Below are positions 55,741 through 64,000 of a stretch of DNA of 64,000 bases, one piece after another. Each line of letters starts with the position of its first letter. Position 1 is the first letter of the stretch. This DNA comes from Selenomonas sp. WCT3 (GTDB lineage: Bacteria > Bacillota > Negativicutes > Selenomonadales > Selenomonadaceae), in the NCBI GenBank assembly GCA_900100835.1, contig FNCM01000001.1, positions 1-64,000 on the forward strand. The letters run 5' to 3'. The position numbers were made by a program, and so were the translations under genes. The notes under the pieces were generated by a model. That model worked only from the letters and a program-made list of their open reading frames with translations. It had not been told where the DNA came from and did no database searches.

Positions 55741-57267
55741 TCAATCCATCGCTAACCCCATATCATTGCGCAATTGTATGGCTTCGGCAATATGAACGGC
55801 GGAAATATCCTCATCTCCTGCCAAATCGGCAATGGTCCGGGCCACTTTGATAATCCGGTCATAGGAACGGGCCGACAACATAAGCCGCTGGAAGGCCTGT
55901 TCCAAAAGTTTTTGAGCCTCTTCTGGCAGGGGGCACTCCTTATGGATTATCGCATGGGACATCTGGGCGTTACAGAACAGCCCATAGGGCTTGAGCCTCT
56001 CCCGTTGGCGCTGACGGGCCTTTTCCACCCGCTGGCGGATTACCGCTGAGGATTCGGCTTTCTGTTTGGAGGACAAATCCTCATACTTTACCCGGGACAC
56101 CCGGATATGAATATCGATGCGGTCGAGCAGCGGGCCGGAAATCCGCCGCATATAGCGCTTGATTTCCCCCGGTGTACAGGAACAGTCATGGTCTGGGTCG
56201 CCCAGGAACCCACAGGGACATGGATTCAAGCTCGTAATGAGGATGAAGGAAGCGGGATAGGTAATCGTCGCATGGATTCGCGCCACGGTAATCTTCTGGT
56301 CTTCAATGGGTTCTCGAAGAACCTCCAGCGTTTTTTTACTAAATTCCGGCAGCTCATCTAAAAAAAGCACGCCATGATGGGCTAAGGTGACCTCTCCTGG
56401 CCGCGGGACACTGCCGCCCCCTACCATCGCTGTCATCGACGCCGTATGATGTGGACTGCGAAAGGGCCGCTTTGTTAAGAGGCCGCTGTTTTTCGGCAAC
56501 AGCCCGGCAATGCTGTAGATTTTCGTAACCTCCAGTGCCTCTTCCTTAGATAATTTTGGCAGAATGGTACTGACTCGCTTTGCCAGCATGGTCTTGCCGG
56601 CGCCTGGCACTCCCACCATCAGGACATTGTGTCCGCCAGCGGCAGCAATTTCCAACGCTCGCTTGGCCTGATACTGCCCCTGCACATCGGCAAAATCATC
56701 CACGATTGTCTCCGGTTCTGCCGCTATCACCTCAGCCTTTGCCGGGTCCATGGCTTCCTGGCCATTGACGAACTGCACCAACTGTAGGAGATTATCCACC
56801 GCATAGACCTGGATGCCATCCACCAACAGCGCTTCGTTGGCGTTTTCCCTGGCCACAAATAATTCCGTCAACCCCCGTTCCCTTGCCTGCATTGCCATGG
56901 GCAGGATGCCATGCACTCCGCGGCATTCCCCCTCGAGAGAAAGTTCGGCCACAAACAGACTCTTTTCCAGCAGAGATTGGGGAATCACCCCATAGGCGGC
57001 CAAAAGCCCGATAGCAATGGGCAGGTCCAACCCCGAACCGTCTTTTCGGATAGCCGCCGGGGCTAGATTAATGGTCACATTTTCCTGCCGCAGACGGATG
57101 CCGCTGTTGCGGATAGCCGTCCGCACCCGTTCCCTGGACTCCTTTACCGAAGTATCCGGCAGGCCCACAATGTTAAATCCCGGCAGGCCTGCCGCCGAAT
57201 CCACCTCCACATCAATGATGAGCCCATCTACCCCCAGCGTCGTCGCTCCGTAAGTTCTGGCAAACAT
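55741..57267 (-). CDS. comM: YifB/ComM-family Mg-chelatase-like AAA+ ATPase
   Basis: 508 aa. N-terminal fold-like domain (VEVDSAAGLPGFNIVGLPD), Walker A GVPGAGKTMLAKR (about 219-231), RPFRSPHHTAS, HHGVLFLDELPEFS, and the sensor/CPCG region SLNPCPCGFLGD. ComM is a branch-migration helicase in natural transformation of some Gram-negatives; in Firmicutes the role is less certain. Confidence 0.93.
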   Translation of the reverse strand: MFARTYGATTLGVDGLIIDVEVDSAAGLPGFNIVGLPDTSVKESRERVRTAIRNSGIRLRQENVTINLAPAAIRKDGSGLDLPIAIGLLAAYGVIPQSLLEKSLFVAELSLEGECRGVHGILPMAMQARERGLTELFVARENANEALLVDGIQVYAVDNLLQLVQFVNGQEAMDPAKAEVIAAEPETIVDDFADVQGQYQAKRALEIAAAGGHNVLMVGVPGAGKTMLAKRVSTILPKLSKEEALEVTKIYSIAGLLPKNSGLLTKRPFRSPHHTASMTAMVGGGSVPRPGEVTLAHHGVLFLDELPEFSKKTLEVLREPIEDQKITVARIHATITYPASFILITSLNPCPCGFLGDPDHDCSCTPGEIKRYMRRISGPLLDRIDIHIRVSRVKYEDLSSKQKAESSAVIRQRVEKARQRQRERLKPYGLFCNAQMSHAIIHKECPLPEEAQKLLEQAFQRLMLSARSYDRIIKVARTIADLAGDEDISAVHIAEAIQLRNDMGLAMD

Positions 57268-57299
57268 ACAAATCCCCCCGACTCGATTCCAATCCCCTA

Positions 57300-57662
57300 T
57301 CAGGTCTCAAAAGCCCCAGGTATATGGCAGATTTCGTACTGTCCATTGGGCCGCACATAGACCTCAATAACATCAAAACGGCAGAGACACTTGTCCTCTA
57401 AATGTCTCTGCCGCAAAAACCAACGCGCCGTTTGAATAATTTTCTTTTGTTTGGAATAGGTGACAGACTGCGCCGGTGTACCAAAGCGCAGTCCACTGCG
57501 GGTCTTGACCTCCACAAAGGCCAGCACCTCCCCACAGGAAGCAATAATATCAATCTCCCCCACTGGCACCCGAAAATTCCGCACGCAAATCTGATAGCCG
57601 TGCCGGGACAAATAGTCCGCAGCGGCTTGTTCTCCTTGACTGCCCAGAACCTTGTTATTCAT
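57300..57662 (-). CDS. YraN family (UPF0102) nuclease-fold protein
   Basis: 120 aa. LGSQGEQAAADYLSRHGYQI, GEIDIIASCGEVLAFVEVKTR is the Holliday-junction-resolvase-like core with Glu-Asp-Glu. Function uncertain. The start at 57662 follows GAGAGGG. It lies next to yifB and the FlhB-like gene, a common Firmicutes arrangement. Confidence 0.92.
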   Translation of the reverse strand: MNNKVLGSQGEQAAADYLSRHGYQICVRNFRVPVGEIDIIASCGEVLAFVEVKTRSGLRFGTPAQSVTYSKQKKIIQTARWFLRQRHLEDKCLCRFDVIEVYVRPNGQYEICHIPGAFET

Positions 57663-57686
57663 GCCGCACCCTCTCATCCGCTCCGA

Positions 57687-58019
57687 TTACAGCCGGACCT
57701 TAGGCTTCTCCTTTGGCTTTGCCTGCTTATCAATACGATAAACATAAGCCATTACCTCGGCAATGGTACGATACAGCTCCGGCGGGATTTCCCGGTCGAT
57801 ATCAAGGGCCATCAGCATGTTGACCAACGTTTTGTTTTGATAGACGGGAATCGTATTCGCTTGTGCTGCCGCCAGGATATTTTCGGCCACATGCCCCCGT
57901 CCTTTGGCTACCACCCGTGGTGCGGTATCCCGTTCCAAGTCATACTTTAGGGCAACCGCCTTTTGGGGTACGTTGGGATCTGTCTCCGGTTCTTCCTGTA
58001 ACTTATGGCGCTCCTTCAT
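57687..58019 (-). CDS. FlhB C-terminal-domain protein (YlqH-like)
   Basis: 110 aa. Consists only of the cytoplasmic domain of FlhB/YscU: AVALKYDLERDTAPRVVAKGRG, AENILAAAQANTIPVYQN and the conserved C-terminal helix REIPPELYRTIAEVMAYVYR. The NPTH autocleavage site of real FlhB is replaced. Corresponds to ylqH in the Bacillus rbgA-rnhB-ylqG-ylqH order. Confidence 0.9.
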   Translation of the reverse strand: MKERHKLQEEPETDPNVPQKAVALKYDLERDTAPRVVAKGRGHVAENILAAAQANTIPVYQNKTLVNMLMALDIDREIPPELYRTIAEVMAYVYRIDKQAKPKEKPKVRL

Positions 58020-58105
58020 ATCCTTATCACCTGCCTGAGTGGTCCTTCACGGTATCATTATATGTTGCTATTGTTTTTTCGTCAAGGACATTGTTTCTTA
58101 TTCTT

Positions 58106-60124
58106 TTACATAAAACGTCGTTCACCAGCTGCTCCAATCTTAAAATCCTTGAGCGTTAACGCGGAATCCTTCAGCGAATCCCGAAGGCTCTTAGCCTGCT
58201 GACGGAAGAGGTCCGCCGATTCCTGGCTGGAGAAAAACACCCGCATATCCAGCTGATTTTCCTGATAAACACGACAGGTAAGCTCCACAGCCCCGATGTT
58301 ATCGGTAAGGACACAGAGCCGCAGCCAGGTTTCTTTCTTGAGCTCCCCGGTCTCGGGGTCTGGCTGTTTTTCATCATAGACATGAATATACGACGGGTAG
58401 GTGCTGTCGTCTCCCATATACATGGGGAGCATAAAGTTTAGGGACCGCTGCCCCTGCACCGCTGAGTTCCCACCTTCCATAGAATTGCGCATAGAAAGCA
58501 CAAAGGTTGCCACATCCTTGCCGGCCTTTTTGAGCTGCCGCGCCGTCATGCGCTTAGCCATAGTCATATCGCAAAGCTGCATAAAGGCCCACAGGCGAGG
58601 CAAATCCGGAATATCCTGCTGATAAGCTGCCTGTTGAACCGTTGCCGGCACATTCTGCTGGCAAAGCCGTATGAGCTGCTGCAATTGTTTTGCATCCTGC
58701 TCATTTAGCGTGCCATTTCTGCCGTTGACAAAATTCTGCAACAGCAACATATCCCGCTGGTTCATCTCCGTATTCTTCATCAACAGCTGGGCCAAATTCT
58801 TCATGATATTCATGGCCTGCGGGGTGTTTTCCATGGTCTGGCTCATGAGCTGGGACTTGGCCTGCTGCATCGCCGCCTGCTGGAAGTTCCCCGCCGGTTT
58901 CTGTGCACCGGCAGGATTCTCCTGCTGTCCAGGCATTCTGTTTTCCGGCAGATTCTCCGCGTTACGATTGACAAGAGCTGGATTCTGATTTTGCCCGGCT
59001 TGACTTGTCAAATTTCCGCTGGCGTTCTGTCCCTGCGCCATATTGCCCGTCGTCTGCCCAGCCGGCTGTCCCGTAGGTTGCTGTCCCTGGGGGGCCCCTT
59101 GTGAAGCGGACTGCCCCTGTGGTGCAGTCTGACTCTGTCCTGCGTTTTGTCCAGCCTGGGCCTGTTGCCCCGCCTGTCCCGGCTGGGCTGTTTGGGCAGT
59201 TTGCCCCGGCTGGGGCTGCTGATTTTGCGAAGCCGCTGGATTATTTCCTAACTGCTTTCCCGCCTGTTGACTTGTCAAATTTTGACCAGGGAGCTCCGCA
59301 TTTGGGGACTGGGTAGCCACATTTTTTTGTCCTACCATTTCTTGAGCCATAGTTCCCTTAGCTGCTTCCTGTCCGGCGGCCTGCTGTCCCGGTTGGTTGC
59401 TTTGGCCCTGCTGCGGCGCCTGTTGCGGTGGCTCAGCCTGCTTCGCCTGGCTGCCATTAGCCGCTGGGCGCGGCATGAAATACTGTACCAGCTGCTTCAA
59501 AAACTCCAGCGAACTTCCGCCACTCGTATTCATCGCCATGGTCTGGCCTTGAGGCTGAAGGGCTAACAAAAGCTCCTGCACTTCCTTAGGAAGTTCCGAA
59601 AAACTTTTGTTGTCCAGCAGCTCAAAAGCCGCCTTGGTCAAAAGCACCGGTTCTAACGAAGAACCGCTTTCAGCCGACACCATCACCTTTAAATTGGTAA
59701 GCAGTGCCCGCAGCTCGTCGCTGACTTCAATGGGCATCCCCTTCTCGGCCATGTTCCCCAGCTGAGAAAGCATTCGGGAAAGGGCGGACAATTGGTCCAT
59801 GGAAAACCGCTGGCTCTCAAGGGTACTCCCCAACCCTTGTCCCATAGTTTCCTCCAAGGAAAAGGCCTGTTTCAAGACGTTTTGAATGACCTTTTGCAAA
59901 TCCTCCGGCATCTTATCGACGGCCTCGGTCTGATTGCTGGCAATCTTCGACAGGAGCCCTGCCATATCATCTACCGCATTTTTTATCGACACATTTGTCT
60001 TGGGACTAAACGCGGCAGAAGAGCCGCCCCCATCATCGCGGCGAGAAACGCCTTCGGTACTGCCAGTAGACTGGGGACGGTCAACGGGACGGATTCCTAT
60101 ATTCATAGACGTTTCCATGGGCAT
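58106..60124 (-). CDS. FliK-like protein with a Gln/Gly/Pro-rich low-complexity centre (672 aa)
   Basis: Residues 1-210 are helical. Residues about 220-420 are an almost charge-free stretch of Gln, Pro, Ala, Gly, Thr and Asn. The C-terminal 250 residues end in DNIGAVELTCRVYQENQLDM and FRQQAKSLRDSLKDSALTL, a layout like the C-terminal domain of flagellar hook-length control protein FliK. It takes the place of ylqG between rnhB and the FlhB-like gene. Start at 60124 follows AAAGGTG. Two TTGACTTGTCAA copies lie in the low-complexity part (59000, 59267), each encoding NLTSQ. Confidence 0.75.
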   Translation of the reverse strand: MPMETSMNIGIRPVDRPQSTGSTEGVSRRDDGGGSSAAFSPKTNVSIKNAVDDMAGLLSKIASNQTEAVDKMPEDLQKVIQNVLKQAFSLEETMGQGLGSTLESQRFSMDQLSALSRMLSQLGNMAEKGMPIEVSDELRALLTNLKVMVSAESGSSLEPVLLTKAAFELLDNKSFSELPKEVQELLLALQPQGQTMAMNTSGGSSLEFLKQLVQYFMPRPAANGSQAKQAEPPQQAPQQGQSNQPGQQAAGQEAAKGTMAQEMVGQKNVATQSPNAELPGQNLTSQQAGKQLGNNPAASQNQQPQPGQTAQTAQPGQAGQQAQAGQNAGQSQTAPQGQSASQGAPQGQQPTGQPAGQTTGNMAQGQNASGNLTSQAGQNQNPALVNRNAENLPENRMPGQQENPAGAQKPAGNFQQAAMQQAKSQLMSQTMENTPQAMNIMKNLAQLLMKNTEMNQRDMLLLQNFVNGRNGTLNEQDAKQLQQLIRLCQQNVPATVQQAAYQQDIPDLPRLWAFMQLCDMTMAKRMTARQLKKAGKDVATFVLSMRNSMEGGNSAVQGQRSLNFMLPMYMGDDSTYPSYIHVYDEKQPDPETGELKKETWLRLCVLTDNIGAVELTCRVYQENQLDMRVFFSSQESADLFRQQAKSLRDSLKDSALTLKDFKIGAAGERRFM
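59000..59278. repeat. Two TTGACTTGTCAA motifs inside the fliK-like gene
   Basis: Exact copies at 59000-59011 and 59267-59278, both encoding NLTSQ on the minus strand. Confidence 0.7.
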
Positions 60125-60155
60125 CGCTTTCACACACCTTTATCCATAGACTGAT

Positions 60156-60932
60156 TTAATACATACCGTTTACGAGGGAGCGGATTGGTTCAAAAGACAC
60201 ACGATGAATCGGGCAGGGGCCATATTTTTTCAGCGCCTCAAGATGCTGGGCGGTACCATAGCCTTTGTGCTGGGCAAACCCATACTCCGGATACTGTTTG
60301 TCGTAGGCATCCATCAAGCGATCTCGAGTAACCTTGGCAATAATTGAAGCCGCCGCAATCGACGCGGATTTCGCATCTCCCTTAATGATGGATTCCGAGG
60401 CCATCGGCAGGTTATCCAACTTCACCGCATCGATGAGCACTTTTTGCGGCTCCGGTTTCAACATAAAAATTGATTCGTACATGCCATTGATGGTGGCCTG
60501 ATAGATATTGACCCGATCAATGGTCTGGGCATCGATAAGTGCCGTACCAATCGCCAGCGCCTTAGCCTGGATTTCTTCAAAGAGCTCTTCCCGAACCTTG
60601 GCCGATATCTTTTTGGAATCGTTTATCTTAGGCAGATAAAGGTCCTTAGGCAGGATGACTGCCGCCACCGAAACCGGGCCCGCCAAGGGGCCGCGGCCGG
60701 CTTCGTCGACGCCGGCCACCAATTCATAGCCTTCATCCATTGCCATGTGCTCAAAGGCGTACATTTCCGCTACCCGGGCACGATCCTGCTGCTCCCGTTC
60801 ATAACGTTTCACCAGTCTGCCCACTGCTTTGCGCTTATCCGCCGCACAAGCCGCCAGGAATTCTTCATCCACGTTGCCTTCAGCAAAAAATCCCTCTATA
60901 TCTTTTATCGTATAATTTGCTAAATCATTCAA
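60156..60932 (-). CDS. rnhB: Ribonuclease HII
   Basis: 258 aa. Catalytic GVDEAGRGPLAGPV with the Asp-Glu pair, then INDSKKISAKVREEL and IAAASIIAKVTRDRLM. An N-terminal extension of about 75 residues (helical) precedes the core, as in other Firmicutes. Removes ribonucleotides from DNA. The start is a TTG at 60932, 12 nt after AGGAGG, overlapping the rbgA stop by 8 nt. Confidence 0.95.
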   Translation of the reverse strand: MNDLANYTIKDIEGFFAEGNVDEEFLAACAADKRKAVGRLVKRYEREQQDRARVAEMYAFEHMAMDEGYELVAGVDEAGRGPLAGPVSVAAVILPKDLYLPKINDSKKISAKVREELFEEIQAKALAIGTALIDAQTIDRVNIYQATINGMYESIFMLKPEPQKVLIDAVKLDNLPMASESIIKGDAKSASIAAASIIAKVTRDRLMDAYDKQYPEYGFAQHKGYGTAQHLEALKKYGPCPIHRVSFEPIRSLVNGMY

Positions 60933-61845
60933 TGTTTTTTTCTGCCTCCTGCTGTTCTGCCTCACTGGCTGGAACACCATCCAACGTAACCAAACCAAGT
61001 TTTCCGGCGCGGAATTCATTCAAGACAATATTCTGCGCCTTTTCCAAATCCACGATACCGCCTTTTACAAGGCACCCCCGCTTGCGTCCCACAGCCTCCA
61101 AGAGTTCCAAACCATCCGTTGGCATTTCCCCCTTGAACTTAAACCGTTCCACCAAACGCTCTGGATAATTCTGGCGAAGGGATGCCAGCAAGAGCGCCGT
61201 CACCTGCTCTCGGTCGTAAATATCATCGTTGATTGCCCCGGTGAAGGCCAACTTCAATCCAACGGTCTGGTCTTCAAACTTCGGCCAGAGAATACCTGGC
61301 GTATCCAAAAGGTCGAGGTTGCTGCCAATCTTAATCCACTGCTTGGCCCGCGTAACACCAGGCTGATTGGCAGCCTTGGCCTTTACAGCACCAGCCAAGC
61401 GATTGATTAGCGAGGACTTGCCCACGTTGGGAATGCCCAAAATCATGCAGCGGGCAGCCCGGGCTTTTGCCCCTTTGGAAACAAACTTCTCCGTTTTGGG
61501 GCGAGCCAGCTCTTCCGCCGCTCTTACCAACTGCTTCATGCCCTTGCCCTTGACCGAATCGATTGCCACCGCCACAATTCCCTGACTGCGGAAATACTCC
61601 AGCCATTCCTTCGTGCTGCGGCTGTCCGCAAGGTCAGCCTTGTTCAGCGCTATCATCCGCGGCTTATCCTTGATGATTTCTGCCAGCATCGGGTTAGCAG
61701 AACTTGCGGGAATGCGCGCGTCAAGCAGTTCAATGACCACGTCCACCAGCTTCAGGTTCTCCTCAATGAGGCGCTGAGCCTTTTTCATGTGGCCTGGGAA
61801 CCACTGCAGCGTCGGGATGTCCTTCCGCATATCGTTATCCGTCAT
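60925..61845 (-). CDS. rbgA: Ribosome biogenesis GTPase RbgA (YlqF)
   Basis: 306 aa circularly permuted GTPase: G4 ALNKADLAD precedes G1 GIPNVGKSSLINRL and G3 DTPGI. QWFPGHMKKAQRLIEEN at the start is the family signature; the C-terminal ANTAR-like part follows. Needed for late 50S assembly. GGAGGA lies upstream of the ATG. First gene of the rbgA-rnhB-fliK-like run. Confidence 0.96.
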   Translation of the reverse strand: MTDNDMRKDIPTLQWFPGHMKKAQRLIEENLKLVDVVIELLDARIPASSANPMLAEIIKDKPRMIALNKADLADSRSTKEWLEYFRSQGIVAVAIDSVKGKGMKQLVRAAEELARPKTEKFVSKGAKARAARCMILGIPNVGKSSLINRLAGAVKAKAANQPGVTRAKQWIKIGSNLDLLDTPGILWPKFEDQTVGLKLAFTGAINDDIYDREQVTALLLASLRQNYPERLVERFKFKGEMPTDGLELLEAVGRKRGCLVKGGIVDLEKAQNIVLNEFRAGKLGLVTLDGVPASEAEQQEAEKNIE

Positions 61846-61991
61846 TTATCTATCCTCCGATTTCGTTTTCAAGTTTTAATGGTTCTATTATACAATATCC
61901 TTGCAAGCAGTGTCCGCTTTTCTTTCAGACGCCAAATTCCATTTAATCTTTCGGACACATGCAACGATAATAATACGAAGGAGTGATTGTT

Positions 61992-62588
61992 ATGCGCAAG
62001 CATTTTGCAAAAATTTTCGCCGTTTCCACGATAGCCCTCTGCCTGATGGGAACTTCCACCATTCCCGTATCCGCCGGAATTGGAACAGGCATCGGTATTT
62101 CCATTCCCACCAGCGGCAGCAGCAAAAGCGCATCGCCTGGCAAAACCTACGCCGCCTTCCGGGCGGATAAGCTTACCGAAGAGCTCACGGTGGAGGACCG
62201 GCACGGCCGGCTGCTGCTGGAGTTTAAGGTCACTAACGTAGGCGATACCCCCTATACCATTTCCCATCGCAACGGCCAAGTCTACGACTTTGCCATCTTA
62301 GACAAAAAAGGCAAGGCGCTCTATCGCTATTCGACTGGCATGGCCTTCACCCAGGCCTTGACTAGTACCACCATCGCCCCCCACCAAAGCGAAGTCTATC
62401 AGGCAGAGCTTGACCGTAAGGCCTATCGCAAGCTAAAAGACGATGCCGTTCTCGTCACGGCCTGGCTCACCGATACGCCTTACGTTCTTTCCACCAATCT
62501 GCCTGCCCGCACAGCCGGGAGCTCCAGTCCGGCCGTCATTCATGGAGGAATCATCCTTGGCAATGGCCACTGGGCTTATGATGACTGA
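61992..62588 (+). CDS. Secreted BsuPI-domain protein
   Basis: 198 aa. Signal peptide (residues 1-29; FAKIFAVSTIALCLMG, cleavage near VSAG), Gly/Ser linker, then a beta-sandwich with LLLEFKVTNVGDTPYTIS and GMAFTQALTSTTIAPHQSE, typical of the BsuPI (intracellular proteinase inhibitor) domain. Exported, so the inhibitor role is not certain. AAGGAG is 8 nt upstream of the ATG at 61992. Confidence 0.85.
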   Translation: MRKHFAKIFAVSTIALCLMGTSTIPVSAGIGTGIGISIPTSGSSKSASPGKTYAAFRADKLTEELTVEDRHGRLLLEFKVTNVGDTPYTISHRNGQVYDFAILDKKGKALYRYSTGMAFTQALTSTTIAPHQSEVYQAELDRKAYRKLKDDAVLVTAWLTDTPYVLSTNLPARTAGSSSPAVIHGGIILGNGHWAYDD

Positions 62589-62631
62589 GTGAAGATTCTA
62601 TGCTATACTAGGGATAATATAAACAAAGGAT

Positions 62632-63957
62632 GTGTATGATTCATTGGATAGTTCCCAAGCAGGTTTACTGTTCGTATCGCTGATTATTTTATTGATAGCC
62701 AATGGCTTCTTTTCCCTGATTGAAACCGCGATTACCGAAAGTCACCGCGGACGATTGGAAAAACTTCAGGAAGATGGCAGTGCGGATGCCAAGGCTTCCC
62801 TGCTGATTCTCGAAAATCCTGAGCCGATGCTTTCGTTATGCCAGGTTGGCATTACGCTTACCAGTATTTTGACTGGTTTATGCACCGGTGTTTTTCTGGC
62901 GCCATATTTAGCCGGTTACTTGACATTTTTGCCACAAGGCTGGCTGGTTGCCCTGATTATTTCCATTGTCGCCATGACGTATATCACGCTGCTATTCAGC
63001 GAATTTCTGCCGAAAAAAGCCGCGATGCAAAAGCCGGAAGCCGTGCTACTCAAATACCATCGCACGCTGGAAATCATCACCAGCCTAACCCGGCCGTTTA
63101 TCTCCCTGCTCTCCGGCTCGGCCAATCTCATCCTGCTGATTTTCGGCATCAATCCAAAGTTTGACGATACCGTTACCGAGGATGAAGTCAAGGACCTCAT
63201 CGAGCAGGGCACCGAGGATGGCACCTTTGAAAAGACCGAGCAGGCTATGGTAGACCGAATTTTCCACATGAGCGACCAAACTGCCTACGCCTTAATGACG
63301 CCGCGCACCCAGATGTTGTGGCTCGACCTCTCCGACTCCTTGAAACACAACCTGCGGCTCATTCGCGAGAATCATCAAGATGTCTTTCCCGTGGGTCGGG
63401 ATAGTCTCGATGACTTCTGCGGCATCCTCTACGCCAAGGATTTACTCAATGCCGCCCTGGAGCGGAAGACCCTGGATCTGTCCAACTACATCCGCAAGCC
63501 CCTCTTTGTGCCCCGCTCCATGGAAACCTTCCGGGTACTGGAACAATTCCGGGAAAGCGGCACCCACGAAGCCATGGTACTAGATGAATACGGCGGAGTC
63601 ATCGGCTTTTTGACCATGGATGACATCCTGCAGGAAATCATCAGCGACACCCACGCCACCGGCGAACCAGACCCGGTTCAGCTTACGGTACGGGATGAAA
63701 ACTCCTGGCTGGTGGACGGACTTTACTCCATCGATGATTTCAAGGAGCGCTTCGCCATCGATGAACTTCCCGACGAAGACCACGACCATTATCAGACCAT
63801 GGGTGGCTTCCTCACCTCCTACTTTGGCTACATCCCCAAGGCTGGGGAAAAGAAAGACTGGAACGGCTTTACCTTTGAAGTCGTCGATATGGACCGGGCG
63901 CGGATCGATAAAATCATGATAACCAAGATTCCCACCGCAGCCAGCCCAACAGAATAA
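62632..63957 (+). CDS. CNNM/CorC-type membrane protein (DUF21, CBS pair, CorC_HlyC domain)
   Basis: 441 aa. The N-terminal DUF21 membrane domain (about 10-180) begins GLLFVSLIILLIANGFFSLI and has four hydrophobic helices. Two CBS domains (about 205-330) contain MTPRTQMLWLDL and EYGGVIGFLTMDDIL, and the CorC/HlyC domain closes the protein. Relatives affect Mg/Co efflux. The start is a GTG at 62632 or TTG at 62644; AAAGGA lies just before. It is plus-strand and convergent with nothing visible before the window ends. Confidence 0.9.
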   Translation: MYDSLDSSQAGLLFVSLIILLIANGFFSLIETAITESHRGRLEKLQEDGSADAKASLLILENPEPMLSLCQVGITLTSILTGLCTGVFLAPYLAGYLTFLPQGWLVALIISIVAMTYITLLFSEFLPKKAAMQKPEAVLLKYHRTLEIITSLTRPFISLLSGSANLILLIFGINPKFDDTVTEDEVKDLIEQGTEDGTFEKTEQAMVDRIFHMSDQTAYALMTPRTQMLWLDLSDSLKHNLRLIRENHQDVFPVGRDSLDDFCGILYAKDLLNAALERKTLDLSNYIRKPLFVPRSMETFRVLEQFRESGTHEAMVLDEYGGVIGFLTMDDILQEIISDTHATGEPDPVQLTVRDENSWLVDGLYSIDDFKERFAIDELPDEDHDHYQTMGGFLTSYFGYIPKAGEKKDWNGFTFEVVDMDRARIDKIMITKIPTAASPTE

Positions 63958-64000
63958 CCGAAAAACAAGCAAAAAATACCTGCCCTGACGGATTTTACCG

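Noticed and set aside
1..64000. CRISPR arrays and tRNA genes
   Set aside because: No regularly spaced direct repeats and no cloverleaf-like segment with CCA-end features were found by reading.

Overview
The window looks like chromosomal DNA of a Negativicutes bacterium, most likely a Selenomonas-like Selenomonadaceae. This is an inference from three things: the 16S 5' end, diderm functions (an RND efflux pump with its adaptor) next to Firmicutes-type gene orders (rbgA-rnhB-fliK-like-flhB-like, gatCAB, pdxST), and a bifurcating lactate dehydrogenase operon. Almost every gene is on the minus strand, so operons read from high to low coordinates.

Layout from low to high coordinates. 1-500: 5' end of a 16S rRNA gene with two TTGACA-N17 promoters and a boxA-like leader. 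0.5-9.5 kb: small unknown proteins, a divergent NAD-dependent DNA ligase, an AbrB-type membrane protein and SbcCD nuclease. 9.5-14.4 kb: a TetR-adaptor-RND efflux operon whose pump gene is cut by an in-frame amber codon. 14.4-19.1 kb: AlkD-like repair protein, AmrS-type radical SAM enzyme, a frameshifted DUF3322-like gene, fluoride channel, and PLP synthase PdxST. 19.3-24.5 kb: a compact sirtuin/DUF1848/macrodomain/deoxynucleotide N-hydrolase/ArsC-like cluster and small secreted or membrane proteins. 24.6-28.1 kb: the EtfB-EtfA-LctD operon. 28-30.6 kb: unknown proteins, one with a start-proximal homopolymer frameshift.

30.8-41 kb is an accessory block. Recombinase and RlmD-tail remnants lie at one end and truncated IS30 and CDP-alcohol transferase fragments at the other. 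Between them is an eight-gene 5-oxoproline (pyroglutamate)/D-glutamate catabolic operon: pxpA, an NRAMP-fold transporter without the metal motif, pxpB, pxpC, biotin carboxyl carrier, biotin carboxylase, DUF1445 and a sodium/solute symporter. It is preceded by a consensus promoter and two terminator-like hairpins in its leader. 41-47.2 kb is a decaying island of acetyltransferases (three CAT-like, several GNAT), a YjdF-like protein, chimeric and broken genes, and a TetR regulator with two operator copies on its own promoter.

47.2-64 kb returns to core genes: rlmD, a HAD phosphatase, a PaaI-type thioesterase, gatBAC, priA, comM-like yifB, yraN, an FlhB C-terminal-like protein, a FliK-like Gln-rich protein, rnhB, rbgA, a BsuPI-domain secreted protein and a CorC/HlyC-type membrane protein.

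A short palindromic motif, TTGAC-NN-GTCAA, occurs about ten times in the window, far above chance. It lies inside and between core genes and is the most unusual sequence-level signal here.
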